Shown here: positions 6,561 to 8,873 of the stretch, in pieces | How the letters are laid out: each line of letters starts with the position of its first letter | Position numbering within the stretch: the first letter of the stretch is position 1 | Made by a program: the position numbers and the translations under genes | Notes under the pieces: model-generated | Told to the model about the DNA's origin: nothing | Seen by the model: only the letters and a program-made list of their open reading frames with translations | Database searches by the model: none | Origin: CAXSEF01 sp964236535 | GTDB taxonomy: Bacteria; Pseudomonadota; Alphaproteobacteria; Acetobacterales; Acetobacteraceae | Assembly: GCA_964236535.1 (NCBI GenBank) | Contig: CAXSEF010000118.1 | Coordinates: forward strand, 1 to 8,873 | Reading direction: 5' to 3' | Length of the DNA: 8,873 nucleotides

Positions 6561-7208
6561 ATGGCGGATGATCTGGCATTGGACTTCACGGCGTCCGGCA
6601 CCGGCGCGCAGAATTGCGGCGCGGGCTGGTCGGACGCCGAGCCGGACGGCACCTGGATGCTCGGGCAGAAAAGCGTTGTGCTGCTACCGCGACCGGATGC
6701 GGAAGGCGACTACCTGCTCGAGCTCGAGCTGGGCGCGCTGGTCGGGCCAGGGCGGGAGCGGCAGCGGCTTGTAGTCAGCGTCGACGGCACGGCGATCGCA
6801 GAGATGGTGCTTCCTCCGGTCGGCGTACGCCACTGCATGCTGCCCTGGTCGGCGATCGGCACAGCGCCCAAGGTGACACTGGTGCTGTCGCACCCCGACG
6901 CTTGGCGGCTGTCCGACCTGGAGGAGGGTAACGGCGACCAGCGCGAATTGTCGCTCCAGCTGCGCACCTTGCGGCTGACCCTGCTGCTGCCGGCTGCGGA
7001 GGCGCCGGTCGAGACACATCAGCCGCCGGCAAGCCAGGCCGGTGTGGACGCGGCAGGCGGGGAGGCGGTCCGGCGACCGGGCGTGACACCTGAGGGCCGG
7101 CAGGAGCGGGGGCCGGGCGGTGTGGCACTCGGGCAGCCGGCGCGGCCGATCGCGCCCCTGGTGCCGCCGCGCCGCGGGTCCTGGTGGACGCGGCTGATCG
7201 GCGGCTAG
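6561..7208 (+). CDS. hypothetical protein with a probable beta-sandwich domain and Pro/Gly/Arg-rich tail
   Basis: A 215-aa protein that I cannot name. Residues 5-140 alternate short hydrophobic strands: LALDF; GWSDAEPDGTWMLGQKSVVLL (22-42); DYLLELELGAL; QRLVVSVDGTAIAEMVL; VTLVLSHPDAWRLSDL; LSLQLRTLRLTLLL. The G-W-x(3)-E-x(2)-G-x-W pattern near the N-terminus and the HPDA...D.R.L...LR.L pattern near 111-139 resemble, from memory, a small beta-sandwich domain attached to glycosyltransferases and methyltransferases in surface-polysaccharide loci of alphaproteobacteria. Residues 145-205 are Pro/Ala/Gly/Arg-rich and probably disordered, ending in a short SWWTRLIGG segment. There is no signal peptide and no membrane helix. 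ATG 6561 is chosen because GGGGAAG at 6548-6554 lies 6 nt upstream; the frame is open to 6429, but that part has no such site and is unlike the rest. Confidence 0.7.
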   Translation: MADDLALDFTASGTGAQNCGAGWSDAEPDGTWMLGQKSVVLLPRPDAEGDYLLELELGALVGPGRERQRLVVSVDGTAIAEMVLPPVGVRHCMLPWSAIGTAPKVTLVLSHPDAWRLSDLEEGNGDQRELSLQLRTLRLTLLLPAAEAPVETHQPPASQAGVDAAGGEAVRRPGVTPEGRQERGPGGVALGQPARPIAPLVPPRRGSWWTRLIGG

Positions 7209-7231
7209 GGCGCGCCCTGCCGGCGTCGGTG

Positions 7232-7271
7232 AACGGGCCCGGACAGTAGAAAACGGACTCGGACAGTAGAA
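7232..7271. repeat. two adjoining 20-bp tandem repeats upstream of the hpnL-like gene
   Basis: AACGGGCCCGGACAGTAGAA (7232-7251) is followed directly by AACGGACTCGGACAGTAGAA (7252-7271); 18 of 20 positions agree. The ten bases ACGGACTCGG from the second unit occur once more at 7316-7325. A period of 20 bp is close to two helical turns, so both units would show the same face to a DNA-binding protein. They lie 24-63 bp after the stop of the 215-aa protein gene and about 130 bp before the start at 7401. A role as a regulator site for the downstream gene is an inference. Confidence 0.6.
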
Positions 7272-7400
7272 CGGGCGCGGCTCGCAGGGCGACAAGCTGG
7301 CGGACCCGGTTGCTGACGGACTCGGCATCGCAACGTAGCCGGCGCCGGATTTCAACTGCGCTGCGGCTGCTCTATTGTCACGGCTTCCTGCCGGAACACC

Positions 7401-8630
7401 ATGACCCTTCCCCAGCGCGCCCCGCCGTCCTCCGCCTTGGTGTCCCCCACCCCGGTGTCCCCCGTCCTGGTGTCCCAAGCCGTCCCATCCGATCCCGCAA
7501 GCCCCGCCGGCCCGGTTCTGCTCGCGGGACGACCGATGCTGGTCGCGATCGCGACCACGCTAGTGGTGCTCGGCGCGTGCTGGACGCTGGTTTCAGTGGA
7601 GGGAGCGGCGGCGGCGCTGTGGTCCGAGATCGGGCAGGCGCTCTGGCTGTTGCCGGCGCTGGTCGGGCTGCATCTGGGGCAGCTTCTACTGTCGGCGCTG
7701 GCCTGGCGGGAGCTGCTGCACGGCAAGCTGCCCTCGGTCGCTGCGTTCTGGCGACTGCGCCTGGTGCGAGAGGGGATCGACTCGATGCTGCCGGTCGCCC
7801 AGGTCGGCGGGGAGATCGTGGGCGCGCGCCTGCTCACCGCGCGCGGGGTGGCGCCGGCGCTGTCCGCGGCCAGCGTGGTGGTCGACGTCACCATTGAACT
7901 GCTGGCGCAGGTGCTGTTCCTGGCGGCAGGCCTGGTCGGGCTGGCGACGCTGCCGGGTCCGGATGCGGCTGTGGGCGGGACGGCGTTGGGCTGGATTGGC
8001 GCGGGCGGCAGCACGGCCGCAGCGGCGCGATCCTGGGTGTGGCTGCTGCCGGTCGTCGGCGGGACGGCGGCACTGCTGGTGGTGGCGCAGCGCTTCGGCG
8101 TGCTGCGCGGGCTCGAGCTGTTCGCCGGGGCGGTCGCGCGGCAGTTCCCGGGCCTGGCCGGCGACCTCGTGGGTCTGCAGGCGCAGGCGCTCGAGATCTA
8201 TACCCGGCGTGCGGCGCTGCTCCGTTCGACCGCGCTGCACGGCATGGCGTGGCTGCTAGGGACGGTGGAGACCTGGGCGGTGCTGCACGCGTTGGGCCTG
8301 GACGTATCCACGGTGCAGGCGCTGGTGGTGGAAAGTCTTGGCATGGCGGCACGCAGTGCCGGCTTCGCCCTGCCTGCGGCCATCGGGGTGCAGGAAGCCG
8401 GCTTCATCCTGGCAGTCGCGGCCGCCGGGCTTCCGACGGCGGTCCATTGCGTCGCGGGTGCCCTGCTATGCGCAGCGCCGCAAGACATGCTGTCGTTGGC
8501 ACCCGGGCTGACCGGCGGGGCGTTCGGTACGGGGGCCGTGGCCGTTGGTTTGTCGCTGTCGCTGGTCAAGCGCCTGCGCGAGATGGGGACCGGACTGCTC
8601 GGGTTGGCTCTGTGGCGCTGGCCACACTGA
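7401..8630 (+). CDS. hpnL: HpnL-like polytopic membrane protein (lysylphosphatidylglycerol synthase TM region / UPF0104 type)
   Basis: A 409-aa inner-membrane protein with about eight hydrophobic segments, for example 47-66, 77-100, 157-182, 211-229, 283-300, 321-343 and 374-388. The motif REGIDSMLPVAQVGGE (123-138), then GARLLTARGV, then SVVVDVTIELLAQVLFL (158-174), and the late ESLGMAARSAGFALPAAIGVQE segment (311-332), match what I recall of HpnL, a family found in hopanoid gene clusters and implicated in hopanoid movement to the outer membrane. It lacks the soluble aminoacyl-transferase domain of MprF, so it is not a lysyl-PG synthase. No other hpn gene is in the window. Start is uncertain: ATG 7401 has only a close GGAA (7393-7396), while ATG 7536 (codon 46) has GGGA at 7526-7529 and begins just before the first membrane helix. 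The N-terminal 45 residues are Pro/Ser/Val-rich. Confidence 0.75.
   Translation: MTLPQRAPPSSALVSPTPVSPVLVSQAVPSDPASPAGPVLLAGRPMLVAIATTLVVLGACWTLVSVEGAAAALWSEIGQALWLLPALVGLHLGQLLLSALAWRELLHGKLPSVAAFWRLRLVREGIDSMLPVAQVGGEIVGARLLTARGVAPALSAASVVVDVTIELLAQVLFLAAGLVGLATLPGPDAAVGGTALGWIGAGGSTAAAARSWVWLLPVVGGTAALLVVAQRFGVLRGLELFAGAVARQFPGLAGDLVGLQAQALEIYTRRAALLRSTALHGMAWLLGTVETWAVLHALGLDVSTVQALVVESLGMAARSAGFALPAAIGVQEAGFILAVAAAGLPTAVHCVAGALLCAAPQDMLSLAPGLTGGAFGTGAVAVGLSLSLVKRLREMGTGLLGLALWRWPH
7439..7483 (+). repeat. 15-bp tandem repeat, three units, at the 5' end of the hpnL-like gene
   Basis: GGTGTCCC recurs at 7439, 7454 and 7469 with an exact 15-bp period. If translated from ATG 7401, the units read VSPTP, VSPVL and VSQAV (residues 14-28). 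Unit similarity falls from first to third. The repeat lies before the alternative start at 7536, so it may be leader DNA and not protein-coding. Confidence 0.55.
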
Positions 8631-8681
8631 TTGCCCGACGGCGTTTGGTAGACTGTGCAGTAGGTCCCGGCTTTGCCGCCG

Positions 8682-8723
8682 GCTCCGGCAACGCATCCGG
8701 AGCGGGGGGTAAACCCCCGCTCC
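8682..8723. terminator. strong hairpin between convergent hpnL-like gene and pqqA, likely bidirectional terminator
   Basis: GGAGCGGGGG (8699-8708) pairs perfectly with CCCCCGCTCC (8714-8723) over a 5-nt loop GTAAA, a 10-bp nearly all-G/C stem. An overlapping stem GCTCCGG/CCGGAGC (8682-8688/8697-8703, loop 8 nt) uses the same GGAGC bases, so the two are mutually exclusive. The hairpin lies 68 bp after the hpnL-like stop and 40 bp after the pqqA stop on the other strand. That placement suits a shared terminator. Neither side has a T run. Confidence 0.5.
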
Positions 8724-8763
8724 AGGCTGGCGCCATGCGATGCCGCGGTCCAATCCGGTGGGA

Positions 8764-8841
8764 TCAGAGCTCGCTCGGCATGTAGCCATTGATCTCTAGA
8801 GCCACGCACACTTCGCCTATGGTGGGGAGCGTCCAAGCCAT
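8764..8841 (-). CDS. pqqA: PQQ precursor peptide PqqA
   Basis: On the minus strand an ATG (8841-8839) opens a 25-codon frame ending in TGA (8766-8764). The peptide starts MAWTLPTIGEVCVALEI and ends NGYMPSEL. It matches the PqqA pattern: a short basic or neutral start with Trp3, the E-V/I-C region, and the invariant Glu-x-x-x-Tyr core as Glu16-Ile-Asn-Gly-Tyr20. In PqqA the radical-SAM enzyme PqqE, with PqqD as chaperone, joins these Glu and Tyr side chains; they become pyrroloquinoline quinone, the cofactor of periplasmic dehydrogenases. A strong GGAGG (plus-strand CCTCC, 8851-8855) lies 9 nt upstream of the ATG, which supports real translation. Only 32 bp of upstream DNA is visible, so the promoter is outside the window. 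No pqqB follows; downstream come a hairpin and the convergent hpnL-like gene. The family length of 23-29 aa fits. Confidence 0.9.
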   Translation of the reverse strand: MAWTLPTIGEVCVALEINGYMPSEL

Positions 8842-8850
8842 GCTGTCGTT

Positions 8851-8855
8851 CCTCC
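8851..8855 (-). promoter_or_regulatory. strong ribosome binding site of pqqA
   Basis: The minus strand reads GGAGG, 9 nt before the pqqA ATG. It is the best Shine-Dalgarno match seen in the window. It supports calling such a short gene, whose product is needed in amounts matching the cofactor. Confidence 0.75.
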
Positions 8856-8873
8856 GATTATTGGTGCGATCTG

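Noticed and set aside
8198..8836. 212-codon minus-strand frame overlapping pqqA and the hpnL-like gene
   Set aside because: It lies antisense to the membrane protein and in a different frame from pqqA; its composition is that of shadow translation.
1..8873. tRNA genes, CRISPR arrays, insertion sequences, phage or defence genes
   Set aside because: I found no cloverleaf with a T-loop consensus, no regularly spaced repeats of CRISPR size, and no transposase, integrase or nuclease motifs in any plausible frame.

Overview
This 8.9-kb, very GC-rich window (roughly 70 % G+C, strong G/C bias at third codon positions) looks like the chromosome of an alphaproteobacterium. The Rhodospirillales, and Acetobacteraceae in particular, fit best. 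That assignment is an inference from three things: base composition, the pairing of a long TPR protein with ispE, and genes linked to hopanoids (HpnL-like) and to the PQQ cofactor (pqqA). No rRNA or other taxonomic marker is present.

Left part (1-3378): a sulfonate-sulfur module. An intergenic leader carries an 8-bp perfect inverted repeat (91-117) just upstream of a sigma70-like promoter (127-153). It is followed by an SsuC-like permease (230-1081), the FMNH2-dependent alkanesulfonate monooxygenase SsuD (1149-2366) and, after an intergenic repeat element, the SsuB-like ATPase (2512-3216). SsuB and SsuC would energise and form the sulfonate import channel, and SsuD would release sulfite from the imported sulfonate in the cytoplasm. 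Neither the periplasmic binding protein (SsuA) nor the flavin reductase (SsuE) is encoded here. The ATPase gene is flanked by two related palindromic repeat elements (2371-2492 and 3216-3378).

Middle part (3428-7208): an exported TPR-repeat protein of 681 aa lies 31 bp upstream of ispE (CDP-ME kinase of the MEP isoprenoid pathway). Next comes a 215-aa protein of unknown function with a probable beta-sandwich core and a Pro/Gly/Arg-rich tail.

Right part (7209-8873): an intergenic region with two 20-bp tandem repeats precedes an HpnL-like polytopic membrane protein (7401-8630) of the type linked to hopanoid transport. Convergent to it on the minus strand, at the very edge of the window, is a 25-codon gene (8764-8841) that I read as pqqA, the PQQ precursor peptide, with a strong ribosome binding site. 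What follows pqqA on its own strand is hairpin DNA and the convergent hpnL-like gene, not pqqB, so this pqqA is separated from any pqqBCDE operon in the usual orientation.

Most of the window is ordinary housekeeping and accessory metabolism, and I do not see a wholly new system. The points most worth a second look are the solitary pqqA, the covarying repeat pair around ssuB, the tandem repeats upstream of hpnL, and the leader of the ssu cluster.
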